From: Heterotrichella gracilis
Taxonomy: Eukaryota; Sar; Xanthophyceae; Tribonematales; Xanthonemataceae
Assembly: GCA_032358255.1 (NCBI GenBank)
Contig: JAULBX010025807.1
Span: 1 to 55,609 of the forward strand
Direction: 5' to 3'
DNA length: 55,609 bases
The position numbers and the translations under genes were made by a program. The notes beneath the pieces were generated by a model, which saw only the letters and a program-made list of their open reading frames with translations, had not been told where the DNA came from and did not search any database. This document shows, piece by piece, positions 22,904 to 34,341 of the stretch (position 1 is its first letter; the number at the start of each line of letters is the position of its first letter).

Positions 22904-23610
22904 CTAGCAGCCAAAAGGAAACTGGCCAGATGGATCACTCTCAGGGTCATTCTCGTCGTACTCCACCAGGACGCCATTTTCCTCAGACCCATAGGGCAGG
23001 ACGACGGTCTGCTTCACGCGCTTGATGGGGACAGCCACCGAGTAGATTGTGCCAAGGTCTGGGTCAGTTGAGAGGTTGACATCCACCTCCTCCTCTGAGT
23101 ACACGTCCACATACTCTGAGATGGCCTTGACAATGGATGCCTTCATCTCCATGATGGCCCCCGAGTTCAAGCCGATCCTGTCAGCAACCAGCACCATCCG
23201 CAACCTGCTCTTGACTGCCTCCTTGGAGGTGGCCTGCTTTGGCTGGGGTGGGAACAGGACAGTCCAGGCAGCTCGCAGCCTGTCAAAGAAGGCCATGTCA
23301 CTTGTCAACCGCTTGGGGGGCACAGGGGCTGAGGTGGCAGGTGTGGTTGTGGACCTCCGGACTCTGCCCACGCCCCTGGTTTCCACAGCACCTCTGTTGT
23401 CATAGGAAGCAGTTGTCAACCGGCTGCCCCGGTGAGCGCTTGGAAGTGGCTTGGCAGCACTCTTCGTGCCCTGTGTAACCAGTTGGATCATTGGTGTGGG
23501 CCACGGCATCCAGGCAAAAGCAAACTTTTGTGAGTTCAAAGAGGCAGCCTGCTCACCTGGTGGAGGGATTTGCCACAGAACTGGGGTTTAATCCGTAGCA
23601 CAGCGTCCAT
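22904..23610 (-). CDS. MinE: Plastid division-site factor MinE
   Basis: Two exons, 23610-23557 (18 codons) and 23470-22904, join in phase to 206 aa. The first about 75 residues are rich in Ser/Thr/Arg/Lys with few acids, as expected for a chloroplast transit peptide. The MinE core follows: FFDRLRAAWTVLFPP, VKSRLRMVLVADRIGLNSG, a helix IVKAISEYVDV and the topological-specificity segment VDVNLSTDPDLGTIYSVAVP. An acidic tail (NDPESD) ends the protein. MinE positions the FtsZ ring at mid-plastid by stimulating MinD ATPase. It converges on RSP7. Confidence 0.93.
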
Positions 23611-24702
23611 TGGAGTGGATTCTTAGCTTGCCGAGTTTGAAACAGCCACAGTGCAATCTAGTGCTGCAGAGGGACGACAACCCCAATTGTGTAGGCCCGT
23701 CGTCAGAAACCCACTGTGGGTAACAACACGGCTACCGGATGCTTTGTTCCAAAGTGCAAAGTCTCCAACTGCCAGATATGAGTTAGTATCCAAGGAGGCG
23801 CGCCGTGAAGGCCGGCTGGACAACCCACTGCAGTTGGCTTTGCCCTCAACGGTTTGTCAAAGAACCGAACTTGTACACCCAAGACACGCCGAAACTGTGT
23901 TGCTGCGTCAATAGAGCAACGCCGGTGGCCAAGCTGTCCTTTTGCAGCCGTTCACAACAACGGTGAACCGCCCTTATTCCCTAGGGCAGCTGCAAAAGGT
24001 GGACCCTGGTCCCTGGGATTAGAACTTTTCCTTGGGACCGTTGCTGCAACCACGTCAGCAAACGAAACACCCTATCCGACTTCCACAGCTTTTTACGAGT
24101 TTCACAAAGCACCCACTGCCGCCTAGTCCGCTGCTTTCAGGTGCAGTTACAGAGTGTTCCTGCTCGTAACCAACTAACCAAGAATTGGGTCCCTGTCAAT
24201 AACAGTTTGCATCGCGTTCCCCTCAGGTGAGGTGCTGGACAGACGCACATCATATGCCTAGCCTTACTTTCTAACCACTGAACGGGGTTTTGCACCGTCC
24301 GTGTGCCTGTCTAAATAAGACAAGCAATATAAATGGCTCTCGTGTGGCGTATTTTGTCCCTCTACTCACGCACCCCAATGCATGGCATTCTAGCCCGAGC
24401 CCTCACTGTCAGTGACCAAAGGCTCACCACTCACTGACTCAAGCTCGCACTCTGCGCAGGTTGTGGTGTTATAGGCAGTAGAAATGACTTCAGCACTTCT
24501 CAGCAGCCGGTTGCACTGCGGTGGGGTGAGCACCAGGGCGTGCTTTACTAGCCAGCGCACAGCCCCCCGCAGGTTGAGGTATGCAGCACAAATGTTGGGT
24601 TCCAAGAGCTTCACCCCATGCCTATATGCTTAAAAGCATCACAGAAAGCAGCAGATTAGTGCTGGGGAAAGCACCATCTGATATGCATCGCCTGCATGCA
24701 GC
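23611..24702. other. Intergenic, MinE upstream region and 5' part of the SDR gene
   Basis: Holds the MinE promoter and presumably the unlocated transit-peptide exon of the SDR gene. ATG codons at 24378 and 24581 are candidate starts but neither gives a convincing in-phase junction. A minus-strand candidate exon (24390-24629) is listed separately. Confidence 0.4.
24390..24629 (-). CDS. Candidate terminal exon of an unknown minus-strand gene
   Basis: After a CATATAG acceptor-like site at about 24630, the minus strand is open to a stop at 24390. It encodes about 79 residues with varied composition, including HGVKLLEPNICAAYLNLRGA and CNRLLRSAEVISTA, ending in an acidic tail. I do not recognise it. 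Upstream exons would overlap the plus-strand SDR gene, which counts against it. Confidence 0.25.
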   Translation of the reverse strand, partial: AYRHGVKLLEPNICAAYLNLRGAVRWLVKHALVLTPPQCNRLLRSAEVISTAYNTTTCAECELESVSGEPLVTDSEGSG

Positions 24703-26934
24703 GTGCGCCGGGCGGTGGTGGCCAGCACCATTGACCCTGACAATGCCAGCATATTGGTCGCTGGTGGCGGCGGCGTGGGCATCCAGATCACCCGCAAGCT
24801 CAAGGACATGGGCTCATGGGTGTGGATGTTGCAACGCACAGAGGCCCGCAGGTATGGCAACTGCCAGCATTGGCATGGTGGTCGCGTTGGGCCGGCACGG
24901 CTGGGTATGTGGGGGGTGCTGTATGTCAACAATGCAGTGCTCATCTTGGTGCACAGATTACCTTCATTGGCATTGCTGTTCATGTAGCTGACACTGTGGA
25001 TTTCATGCCTTCAATGCACAGGTCTGAAATCGAGGGCATGATGGCCATTGTGGTCAAGGGCGACGCTCTCAACACAGCTGAGGTCCAGAAGGCCTTTGAC
25101 CAGATTGAGGAGGTTGATGCCGTCATCTCCACCATTGGCGGTACCACGGAAAACCCTCAAGCGGACTCACAGGTAGACGCGCCACTCAATGCATGGCCTG
25201 GCTCGTGATTTCCCCATTAGCAATGCTACCATCAACTTGACCATTGCATGCAACGAACCGGATGCTGCCAAATGTAGGGCTGCAACCATGGTTTGCAACA
25301 CAACAGCACGATTGCAGGTGCATGCCACCACTGGTCAACCCTTCCTCCTGTCCTTGCCAGGGCAACTTGAACATGATTGGCAGGCAAGGCATTGTTAGTG
25401 CGGGTGGTGCCGATCAGCATGGCCAATATCAATGCGGATGGTGGCGTAACCAACCCATGCCGCCATGTCTGCAAACTGTTGCTATGCAGCAATTGTTGTC
25501 CAAATGCGCGCTCATGCCCATGCCCCATGCCTTGATCCTAGTCACCCTCTGTCCACACCAGGGCAACATGAACCTGATTGAGGCCGCTGTGAAGAAGGGC
25601 GTGAAGCGCTTCATCCTGGTGACCAGCATAGGCACCGGCGACAGCAAGGCGGCCACCCCACCCAACGTGTACGAGGTGCTCAAGCCAGTGCTGCTGGAGA
25701 AGGAGAAGGCAGAGGAGCTGCTCAAGGTGAGGGGGAGGAGTAAGGGAATCTTTAGCTATTGTGCGGGCATGTGTGTGGCGCGGCTGGTAGCTAGGGTGGG
25801 CCGGCATGAGTGCATGCAGGGATGGATGTTGCGAGGTGCATGACTGGGGAAGCGGACCTTTTTGCTGTGCGTTCCTTGCAACAACATTGTGGGGGGGAGG
25901 GGGGGGATCATGCTTGTACATTGTACATGGGTGCTACACGTGGGTGGTGGGGATTGCTGTATGTGTTGACCTGTTGTGAGCACCACGCATGCACCTGCCA
26001 TCACGCCACCGAAGTGCCATGCATCGACACAGCATGCGCCGCATTCCCCGCCGCCAACATGCCCCTCACCATGCCGCACCAGCCCCCATGCTATCACTCA
26101 CCGCCACGCACATGCCTATGCCCCGCCTTCCCTGTGTGCAGAGCTACGGCGAGAAGATGGAGTTTGTGATTGTGCGGCCGGGCGGCCTCAAGTCCGAGGC
26201 TGGCACTGGCAATGGCGTGCTGACCGAGGACGTGACGGTGTGTGGGTCCATCCACCGGGAGGATGTGGCTGACCTGGTCATCAAAGCACTGCTCAGCGAC
26301 AAGGCAAAGAACAAGGTGAGGCTGTGTGGTGTGTGGGTGGGTGGTTGGAGGGGAGGGAGGGAGGGGGCATGACAGCATATTTTACCCCTGTAAAATTGGC
26401 AACATACCAGCCAGCGGTGTACATCAGAACGGCGTAGATACTGAGAGACCAGCCAGCAGCGCTGCCATGCAACTTGATAGACCGCGCTAGCTGTATGCAA
26501 GATTGCTGAGCCATATCCTGTTCAAGAAAACGGTGTGTGCCGTCGTATTGAAGGTTGAATTGGTGGTGGTGGTGGCGCTTAGCATGGCCCGTGGTCCGGC
26601 CAGGCGGGCATGGTCTGCATACGCTGCAGTGGGGGCGGCAAGGCCTGGCATGTTGTTTAAATTGTGGAGAAGATGAATTGACAGAACTGCTGATGCATTG
26701 CTGTTGCCATCCCATGGCCCATGGCCCATGTCCATGTGAAGCAGCCAGGTGGCATGGCTTGCAAGGGTGCTACTGGCGCCACTGGCAACAGTGGTGGTGC
26801 CAGTCAGGGACGGCAGGACTGGTGTCGCATTCAGTGATGCGACTAACCACCCATTGCACATGGCGCAGGTGCTGTCTGCCGTGGACAAGACACAAGTGTT
26901 TGGGGAGCCAAAGTATGAGGAGTTCCTACCATAG
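24703..26934 (+). CDS. NAD(P)-binding Rossmann-fold protein, atypical SDR (chloroplast type)
   Basis: Exons 24703-24851 (5' end unresolved), 25022-25172, 25562-25726, 26142-26315 and 26869-26934 join in phase to 234 aa. The dinucleotide-binding loop is VAGGGGVGIQITRKL. Later come VKGDALNTAEVQKAF, a conserved VDAVISTIGGTTE, NLIEAAVKKGVKRFILVTSI, and FVIVRPGGLKSEAGTGNGVL. This is the layout of plant chloroplast NmrA-like/atypical SDR proteins, which keep the NAD(P) site but often lack the classical YxxxK pair. Substrate unknown. An upstream exon should carry the transit peptide and was not identified. The intron before the 25562 exon contains a near copy of that exon's start at 25359-25383. Confidence 0.8.
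25359..25383 (+). repeat. Copied exon start in SDR intron
   Basis: CCAGGGCAACTTGAACATGA at 25359 nearly repeats CCAGGGCAACATGAACCTGA at the functional acceptor (25558-25577), 200 bp downstream. The copy retains its own CAG acceptor but is followed by non-coding sequence. Confidence 0.65.
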
Positions 26935-28059
26935 GTGGCTGAGGACTGCCTGTATCTCATGCCATCGACAATGCAGCAATATGCAGCCCATGCCAGCCAG
27001 GGCCTGCACAAGTCAGCAAGGATGCCATCATGGGCATGCCAAGCTAGGTTTGCCCATGGACATCAATGGCAGACGCATAGGCAGCTGGCGTATACAGCTA
27101 GGGTTGGAAGCTGGCCTGAGCTCAAGTGCAACCCAGCGCATGCCATGACGTTGTGTGGGATCACAAGCGTGCAGCCCACACCGGTGATAGGTTCAGGTTG
27201 AGGTACACAAATGCCAGTGCCTGTTGGTAGTAGAATTGCTGATATTATGGGCAATCATTCACTACACGGAGATGCATGGTGATGGTTGGACGTATTATGC
27301 CTTTTTCATCCCTGCCATATACATCCCTGCACTGTCCACATGGAGCAGTGACCTCCCTGAGACTCCGCGTGAGAAGGAAGTGGCCATCTACTCTGACATC
27401 TTGTGACAGTGCAACCGCAGTTAGCACTACGTATTTCTTTAAATTGACATACACTATAATGCTGTCGCAATACTTGTATGTGTGGCGCATGGGGCACTGC
27501 CCTTTAGCACTTGGGCAGCCTCTGTAATATCACAGTGACTAAAGCTTTCAACTGAGTCACCTAGTCGTGTAGGCTTGCTCTTGTAGCATGCTTCATCCAA
27601 ACGCTACTCCTCAAACGGTTTGACTCGATCAATATTTCTGCGGGGCATTCAGGCTGTAAGCATTAAAGGTCGATATTTTAATTCCTCGAGGTTGGGGCGT
27701 GAGGTAGTTACTACTGTAGACATGCAGCGCACACCTCAGCATATTCAATAGCAGTGCTCAAAGCACAGTGGGTGCCATGGCGGCTGGTGATAGAGAGCGT
27801 GTGCAGAGTGCTGATGTCAAGGTGATAGTTACAGTTCTATCTGTGCAAAGCTGGTACTGTGTTAACACCGTACTGGTACTGTGTGATCAAGCAAGTACCT
27901 CTCAACCAGGCAGCACCAATAACAAGAACAGGTTGACTCCAAATCACAACGGTCCGCCATGTGTCCGCCATGTCAATAGGAAACTGAACAGCAATGCCTC
28001 AAGACGACTGCTGTGTCGCTTAAAAGGTGCATAGTACTTTGACTGCCCCCGTCCCCTGG
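26935..28059. other. Intergenic, 3' flanks of SDR and SDHAF3 genes
   Basis: The two neighbouring genes converge here. The frames at 27224-27527 overlap on both strands and show no recognisable domain. No RNA gene or repeat stands out. Confidence 0.5.
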
Positions 28060-28422
28060 CTACTCCTTGCTGGGCGGCTTTGGTTGCAGGAGTTCCTTGT
28101 TGAGCTTCCTGGCCTCTACTTTCAACCTGTCCAGCCGCATCCTCTGCTCAGGGTTCAGCTCCTTCATGAACTCCTCGTCAGTGGCACCAGCATACCCCGG
28201 CAGGTCAGCGGTGCCCCCCATCATGCTCAGGTACTTGGTCCACTCGTCCATGAACTGGTCCCATTGCGCCCCTGTGGTGGTGCCCTCTCTGTGGCGCCTA
28301 AACTCGTCTCTGACATAGGTGTTGCCCATCACGCGCATTGGGCCAGGGAGCCTGTCCCTGTGCACCCGGAAGATGGCGCGGTACAGCTGGATGAAGCCGG
28401 ATGGCACTGTCTTGGCTGCCAT
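28060..28422 (-). CDS. SDHAF3: Succinate dehydrogenase assembly factor 3 (ACN9/SDHAF3, LYR family)
   Basis: A single exon of 120 aa starts at MAAKTVPSGF. It has the LYR-family opening (QLYRAIFRVHRDRLPGPMR), the ACN9 signature GNTYVRDEFRRHR, and a W-containing helix (FMDEWTKYLSMM). The family matures the iron-sulfur subunit of mitochondrial complex II. Length matches other members (about 110-130 aa). It lies 67 bp downstream of TOM22 on the same strand, with no room for a normal terminator and promoter. Confidence 0.92.
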   Translation of the reverse strand: MAAKTVPSGFIQLYRAIFRVHRDRLPGPMRVMGNTYVRDEFRRHREGTTTGAQWDQFMDEWTKYLSMMGGTADLPGYAGATDEEFMKELNPEQRMRLDRLKVEARKLNKELLQPKPPSKE

Positions 28423-28489
28423 GGTGAAATAGTCTGTGTGGTGGCTGTTGTCCCCAAGCCACCTGCCCCCAAAGCCTGAAAGCTGCAGC
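28423..28489 (-). other. 67-bp spacer between TOM22 and SDHAF3
   Basis: The gap between the TOM22 stop (28490) and the SDHAF3 ATG (28422) is too short for a full 3' UTR, poly(A) site, promoter and 5' UTR. The two frames may share a transcript. Confidence 0.5.
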
Positions 28490-28750
28490 CTACTTGGAAG
28501 GTCCTGTCAAGGCGCCCAGCTGTTGGTTCTCAAACTCCAGCATCTGCGCCTCCCTGTCCATCTCAATGATCAAGGGGATGATGAGCACCAGGAATGTGGT
28601 GCCAGCAATCCAAGCCGCTTTGCCAGTGCTCTTGCTGAGGCGGTAGCCAACGTATGCGGTGGAGGCAACAGCTCCAAGGGCCTTGTTCACGATGCTGCGG
28701 GGGGGTGCTTCAATAGCTGGAACACCACCTTCCACACGCTTGGGAGGCAT
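28490..28750 (-). CDS. TOM22: Mitochondrial import receptor subunit TOM22 (plant TOM9 type)
   Basis: A single exon of 86 aa starts at MPPKRVEGG. The hallmark is a C-terminal anchor, STGKAAWIAGTTFLVLIIPL followed by IIEMDREAQ, almost identical to plant TOM9/TOM22. The cytosolic acidic receptor domain of animal/fungal TOM22 is missing, as in plants. It acts in the outer-membrane TOM complex. An upstream in-frame GTG exists but the ATG at 28750 is the natural start. It is placed head-to-tail with SDHAF3, another mitochondrial gene. Confidence 0.92.
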   Translation of the reverse strand: MPPKRVEGGVPAIEAPPRSIVNKALGAVASTAYVGYRLSKSTGKAAWIAGTTFLVLIIPLIIEMDREAQMLEFENQQLGALTGPSK

Positions 28751-29447
28751 CGCGCAAGTTGCCACACACTATCGTGGGTTCAGGCCAGCAACATATGCAT
28801 GCCAATGCCACAACCGCAGTTCTCACACCATCAACGCACAACTCAACGTATCCAGCAACGTTTGCCTGTATTTGATAGCAATACGTTGATACACCTTTCA
28901 ATTGGTGCACTGCAGTCGCAGCATTGGCCTGCCAGCGGCAGCCAGCGCCGTCCGTACACCTGCCACTTCTCTGCCCGCCGTTTGAAGGCAGTTCCGACGA
29001 AGCTAAGACTTGCTGGGTGTTTGTTACCAATGGGCAGCGCTCCATTGGAAGCTTAATCAGTCCCACCTATATGCAGCCTGACGCTAGACGGTTGTGGGTT
29101 GGGCTTTGCACGTGTGAACATAGTGGGGTTGCATTGGATCTCAATTTCACGAGTTACGTAGTCGCAATGACTTTCTGCACGGTCCCAACAGCAACGCTTA
29201 GGTCAAGTACTTATCTTTTTATAAAAGGGATAGTGTAACTACGCCTGTATGCTTACTACATCCATGCCCACCTGTCAGGCATGCACCCATGGCATTGCCA
29301 GCTGACAGATCTGGGCACTGCAAGGACGTTGTAATATTTTCTGGCCAGCTTACCCTAGTACAACGCTGTTTTCAAATCGGTTACCTCGGTTGAAGGTCAT
29401 GATAGCAGCAGGATGCGAGCAGGGCTCGTGATCTAGTGTGCAGTGCA
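28751..29447. promoter_or_regulatory. Upstream region of TOM22 and of the GT14 gene
   Basis: Divergent intergenic region of about 700 bp carrying promoters for both sides. No further gene or repeat is supported. Confidence 0.45.
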
Positions 29448-32400
29448 ATGGCCAGGCCCAGACCGGTGGCAATGGGTCCCTCCAGCGCGCGCAAGAAGCG
29501 GTTCAGCCTGAACAAGTTCCTGCTGCTGCTCCTCCCTGTGCTTGGGATCTTCCTCATCACGAAAAGCTGGCTTATGGAGCAGGTGGGCCCTGGTACCTTT
29601 CCAAACTGGACTACGGCACTCGCAAAGCAATGCTGTCTTCACTTGCTAAGCCTGTTTGCTGGTGTGTACACTGGTGGTACGTATAAATCAATACTTTTGA
29701 TGTCTTGCAGATGCACGCGTCAATCTCCCACCGGCAGAACCTGGTCACGTTCCTCAAGTCCAGGAGCGATAGCCACGACATACCAAAGGTACCACCAGTG
29801 TACCCACCAGTGGCCAGTGGGGCGGTGGCGTAGGGAACAGTGGTATTCAGTGGCATATTTGCACCAAGAGGGACCTTCCAGACAGAAGTTTTGTTGGATT
29901 GACCTTGGGTGGACACATGGCATGATGGTGCCTGCATCCCACCGGGCGCCAGCATGGTAGCGTGCCAGCTCGTTGACACATACCAGCTGGGCGCTGGGGC
30001 AACCACTGGCAACGCATACGCCCACAATGTGCTTCAACGCTGGCCTCACCCACCACCCATAGCAACTGCTGCACATGCCTGGACCCCCACCACCTCACAT
30101 TGCCCTGCACCCACGCTAAACCCTAACCCGTAAGCCCTGAACCCTTAACCCTGCCAGTCCATGTTTCCCTGGACTCACCTCATGCCATGCACACAGCCCA
30201 TTGCAGGCACCGGGTTTAGCCCACATTGGTGGTACTCACGCCCCTTCCCAAGGTTTCCAAAACCCTATATCCTAGTCTCTGAACCTGACACCCGGCAGGT
30301 CTTATTCCTCACCTGGGGATTTAGGGCTTCGAAATGCCAAACCCTAGGCCCCCACACCTTAAACCCTCAACTCCGCAGGTGGCGCTCATGTTCCTCACCC
30401 GGGGCCCCATGCCATTAGAAAAGGCATGGCGCGAGTTCTTCTGGGCCGCAGCCATGCTGGAACCCCTGGATGCCCGCCAGATACGGGCAATGGTGGCGCA
30501 ACCCAGCAGGAGCTGGCATGGCAGGCGCATGCACTCGCAACCGCACCCCGACCGCCCGGCATGGGGTGGTCGGCATGGCCGGCGGTTACATGACCTGCAT
30601 GGGCCTGTGCATGAGCACGTCAGCCCGGTGGGGCTGCAGGGCCTGTTCTCGGTGTACGTCCATGCGCCACCAGGTGAGGAGCGGGGTTTGGGTTTAGGGT
30701 TTTGGGGTTTAGGGTCCTCATGTAGGGTTTCTCGGTGTATGTGCATGCGGCACCAGGCAAGGCGCATGGGTTGTTGGTGTGGGGTCTTGGTGTATGTCCC
30801 TGCATCACCAGGCAAGGGACAAGGGTTCTTTGGTATAGGGTCTGGATGTATGTACATGCGTCGCCAAGCAAGGGCTCTGTGTACGGGGTCTTGCTGTATG
30901 GCCACGCACTGCTAGGTGAAAGGGTGGCCTAGGGTTCAATGCCAGTACCATGCGATTGCTGCATGCTGCCACAGCATGCACTGCTACATGTCTTTGATTG
31001 GCACTGACGTGTGCTGCATGGGAGCTCCGATGGCCACACTCATGTGCTGTTGAATGGCTCTGATTGGCTCTGTCATGTGCTTCCCTACGGAGCTGATCAG
31101 AGTTACTCTGCTGCCTGTGCCTGGCACTGACCGTGTGTTCAGGGTCTAGGGTTAGGGTTGTGCTGCTGACCCTGTGCTGCCTGTGCCTGTCCCGCAGGCT
31201 TCCGGTACCTCAAGGGCAGGCTGTTTGCTGGACACGAGATAGAGAACCGCACCAAGGCATTCTGGGGGCAGTTCTCAGTGGTGGGTGCTTGCCTGCCTGC
31301 TGCTAGGGTGCACGGGCAGGGTATAGATTGTGGGGCAGCTCGCAACGATGATCGCATGCCCACTCACATTGAGCACACGTTGGCGTTCCTGGGGATGGAC
31401 CTGGACTAAACCCTGGGCATCCATCATGGATCACCCATGCTTGTCACAGCCCGGCGGCGCCCGTGGCCTCACATCGCATCCACATGTGTGCACAATGTCC
31501 CACCTGCCATGAAGCACGGGCTTGGGTAGGACTTTATGGTCAAACCCTTAACCCTGGTTGCAACCACATGCGCCGATGGCTGCCTGCACACTCCCCTCCT
31601 CACCACCACCCTCTGCATGATTGACATCACTCCCGCTCTCTCACCCCCTTGCCCCCCCAAGTCCCCCCCCCCAAATCCTCAACCTCACCCCCCACACACC
31701 TCACCACAGGCCCAGGCGGAGCGCTTCCTGGTGGCTGCCGCCCTGCAGGACCCTCGCAACCAGCGATTTGTGCTGCTGTCGGAGAGGTGCCTGCCTGCCT
31801 ACCCGCCACAGGTGGGTGGTAGATCATGTGGGGACAAATCGATTTCTTTGCTATTTTTCTGATTCTTGTTGAAATTTAAGACTTTTCTGAAAAACAACAA
31901 TACTGGAAATAGCAATATATTTACAATTGGACGATTTTTTTGGTTACAAGTTATTTTTTGCCATGGGAGCTGTATGGTGAGTGGTGTGTCATGCAGACTC
32001 CTCCGTGGTGCATTTTCCCAAAGGAATGGGATATGAAGGAAACAGGTTATAAAGTTGTCCCTGAATGCAGTGACAACTTTATATGTGTTTCCTGTAAATA
32101 ATTTGTATTGTCAAGCAAAATGGAGTTAAGCTAGGCGTAGCTTGGGCGCTTTTCGAAATCTGGCAAATGGCAATCCCCGCGTCTGCGCAGGTGATCTACC
32201 TCCAGGCGCTGAGTGAGCGCGCCAGCAAGATCAACGCGTGCAAGAAGGAGGGGGACGAGAACGATGAGAAGCGAAGAGGGGTGGACAGGTGAGAGAGGGA
32301 GGGCTGGGGGCTGCCTAGATGGCGCCAGTGCATGGGCGCTGGTAGGGCTTAGGATTTAGTATTTAGAGTTTAGGGTTTAGGGTTTCGTTACCACCTGCTA

Positions 32401-34341
32401 TTTGGGCGCTGGTAGGGTACAGCATTAGGGAGGCAGAATCAACTCGGTGATACCCAGGTCACCTCGATTGTGTGCATTGCATCTGCAACCTGCCACCCCT
32501 CCCCCACAACCTCCACACCTGCCCCTGCAACCCTTTTTACACTTGGGCACCACCTCACATCCCTGCCGCCACCCCCCCACCCTACCCTCCACAGGTGGGA
32601 GCCTCAGCTTTCCTCCCCTGAGCTCAACAAGTCCCACTGGCGCAAGTCCTCGCAGTGGGCCATGCTGCTGCGCGCGCACGCACAGGTGAGGGGGAGGGGG
32701 TGGGGGTACCAAGATTATATGTAAATATAATTTTATGGTTCTAGTCGTATGACTTCTTGCACTTGGTTGTGCACGCACAGGTGAGGGGAGGAGGAGGCTG
32801 GATGGAGTACGAATCAACGTATATTAGTAATTATAGTAATGTGACTTCTTGCACTTGGTTGCGCATGCACAGGTGGTGGTGTTTGGGGTGCCTGCCGTAC
32901 AGCATGCCCGGTCGGTGTGCGCGTGTGGGTGGGTGTGTGGGTTGGCAGCCCCTGCATGCAAGGTTTGGTACCCCTGTGTACCTGTCTGCACCCCACAAAT
33001 GGTTCAGGATACCATCCGTCTTACACCCGGCCCCCGGTTGGTCCCTCCCACCATGCCATCATGGACTTCTTTCCAAGCACTGCTACTCATGGAATGCGAG
33101 CATGCACACAATCCTTTAACCCCCACGCTCGTGCGTTACCTTCACCCTAGGGTGCACACATGCATGCCCCAACTTTTCACCCCACCCACCCCCAGGTTAT
33201 CGCCTCCGACCACACGATTGCGGCCTCCTTTGCCGAGCACTGCTATTCGTACTACGAGGGCATGCGCGTGCCTGACCCGCTGAGGGGTAGGGAGCTTGAG
33301 CGGCGGTCATGTGTGGCGGACGAGCACTACATACCCACGCTGCTGGCGGCCAGGGGGCTGGACAACCAGGTGCGCAAGTGGTGGAAGGTGGTGCGGTGGT
33401 GCGTGGGGTTTGGGTGTGGAGAGGGTGCATGTCACACCTATGCTCGTGCTGGCAAGAGAGCTAAACTCACAAAGTATACCGAGGTGTAATGCGACCATGG
33501 TGCGATGGATCATTGAGCTGTGATCATGGTGCAGTGATCGTTGTGCCATGCTGTGCTAATTGATGCACTTGTGAGCATGGATGCACAGCCCCCCAAGAAC
33601 GGGGCCCGGCCACTGCTGTGTTGCCCTGCAAACCGACTGCTGCTGCCAGACGACACAATCAATCATTCCAATTTTGGTTTGTACTCTTATGATATTGTGT
33701 TGTGCTTCAGACCGACTGCTACGGGCAGATGACATACACCGAGTGGTCTGAGCCAAGCTGGAGCCCTAAGACCCTGCGCCCTCCTGAGGTCAACCGAGAG
33801 CTGGTAAAAAAGTGAGTGTGCGGGCATGTTGAAGAGGGGGGCAGGGGCTGGCATTTTTCAACATGTCGGGTGCACACTCCCCCTGAGTGGTCTCATCCGT
33901 TCATGTGCCATCGCACATTACCCACTTCTTCCCCCCTTGGCAACAAACACAGCCACTAAAAAATGGCACATAAGGAAAAAAGGATAACAGCACAGAAAAA
34001 TAAACAATTTTAAGTAATGTCCACTCAAAACCCCTCCCCTCCCCCGCAGCATCCGCTTCGACTACAACATTAGCGTCCCCTGCGCCTACACCCAGGCGCT
34101 GGACTCCGCCAACTCCCTGTTCAAACAGAAGGGCACCCAGCAATCCATCTACTCGCGGCGGCACGCGGGGGAGGGGCTGTTTGCGCGGGGCGGGGGGGCA
34201 GCAGGGTACTCCTCGTACCAACCGCTATCAGGGGGTTGCGGGCTGTTTGCGCGCAAGTTCCACCTGACTGCCATGCACCACATCATGGAGTTGGCAGAGG
34301 ATTGCGAGCTGGGGTTTGGGTGGGGGGTCAAGTGCACGTGA
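29448..34341 (+). CDS. Core-2/I-branching-type glycosyltransferase (GT14, DUF266 group)
   Basis: Ten exons: 29448-29582, 29711-29788, 30379-30673, 31198-31280, 31710-31811, 32191-32288, 32595-32685, 33196-33369, 33711-33811, 34050-34341; they join in phase to 482 aa. Exon 1 has basic residues then a membrane anchor (FLLLLLPVLGIFLI), giving a type II Golgi protein. Family motifs follow: VALMFLTRGPMPLEKAWREF, FSVYVHAPPG, AERFLVAAALQDP, RFVLLSERCLP, WRKSSQWAMLLRAHAQ, VADEHYIPTLL and TYTEWSEPSW. Plant members are Golgi glycosyltransferases; the acceptor here is unknown. About 65 residues rich in Arg/His/Pro interrupt the region before FSVYVHAPPG. Introns 3 and 7 contain copies of the preceding exon ends. 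Confidence 0.88.
30640..30921 (+). repeat. Tandem copies of GT14 exon 3 end
   Basis: The exon 3/intron 3 junction (functional copy 30640-30676) is followed by four degenerate copies at 30727-30763, 30784-30818, 30841-30874 and 30889-30921. Each keeps a TGTATGTNC-type core and most keep a CCAGG donor-like end. TTTAGGG units occur between the first two copies (30690-30715). Confidence 0.75.
32037..32093. repeat. Hairpin in AT-rich GT14 intron
   Basis: ATAAAGTTGTC (32049-32059) pairs with GACAACTTTAT (32072-32082); outer GGAAACA and TGTTTCC also pair. It sits in an AT-rich block (about 31840-32150) unlike the GC-rich surroundings, so it may mark an insertion. Confidence 0.7.
32660..32878 (+). 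repeat. Copies of GT14 exon 7 end
   Basis: The exon 7 end GCGCGCACGCACAGGTGAGG is echoed at 32752-32787 and 32845-32878, both as ACTTCTTGCACTTGGTTG followed by a GCACAGGTG-like donor. The two intronic copies are closer to each other than to the exon. Confidence 0.6.
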
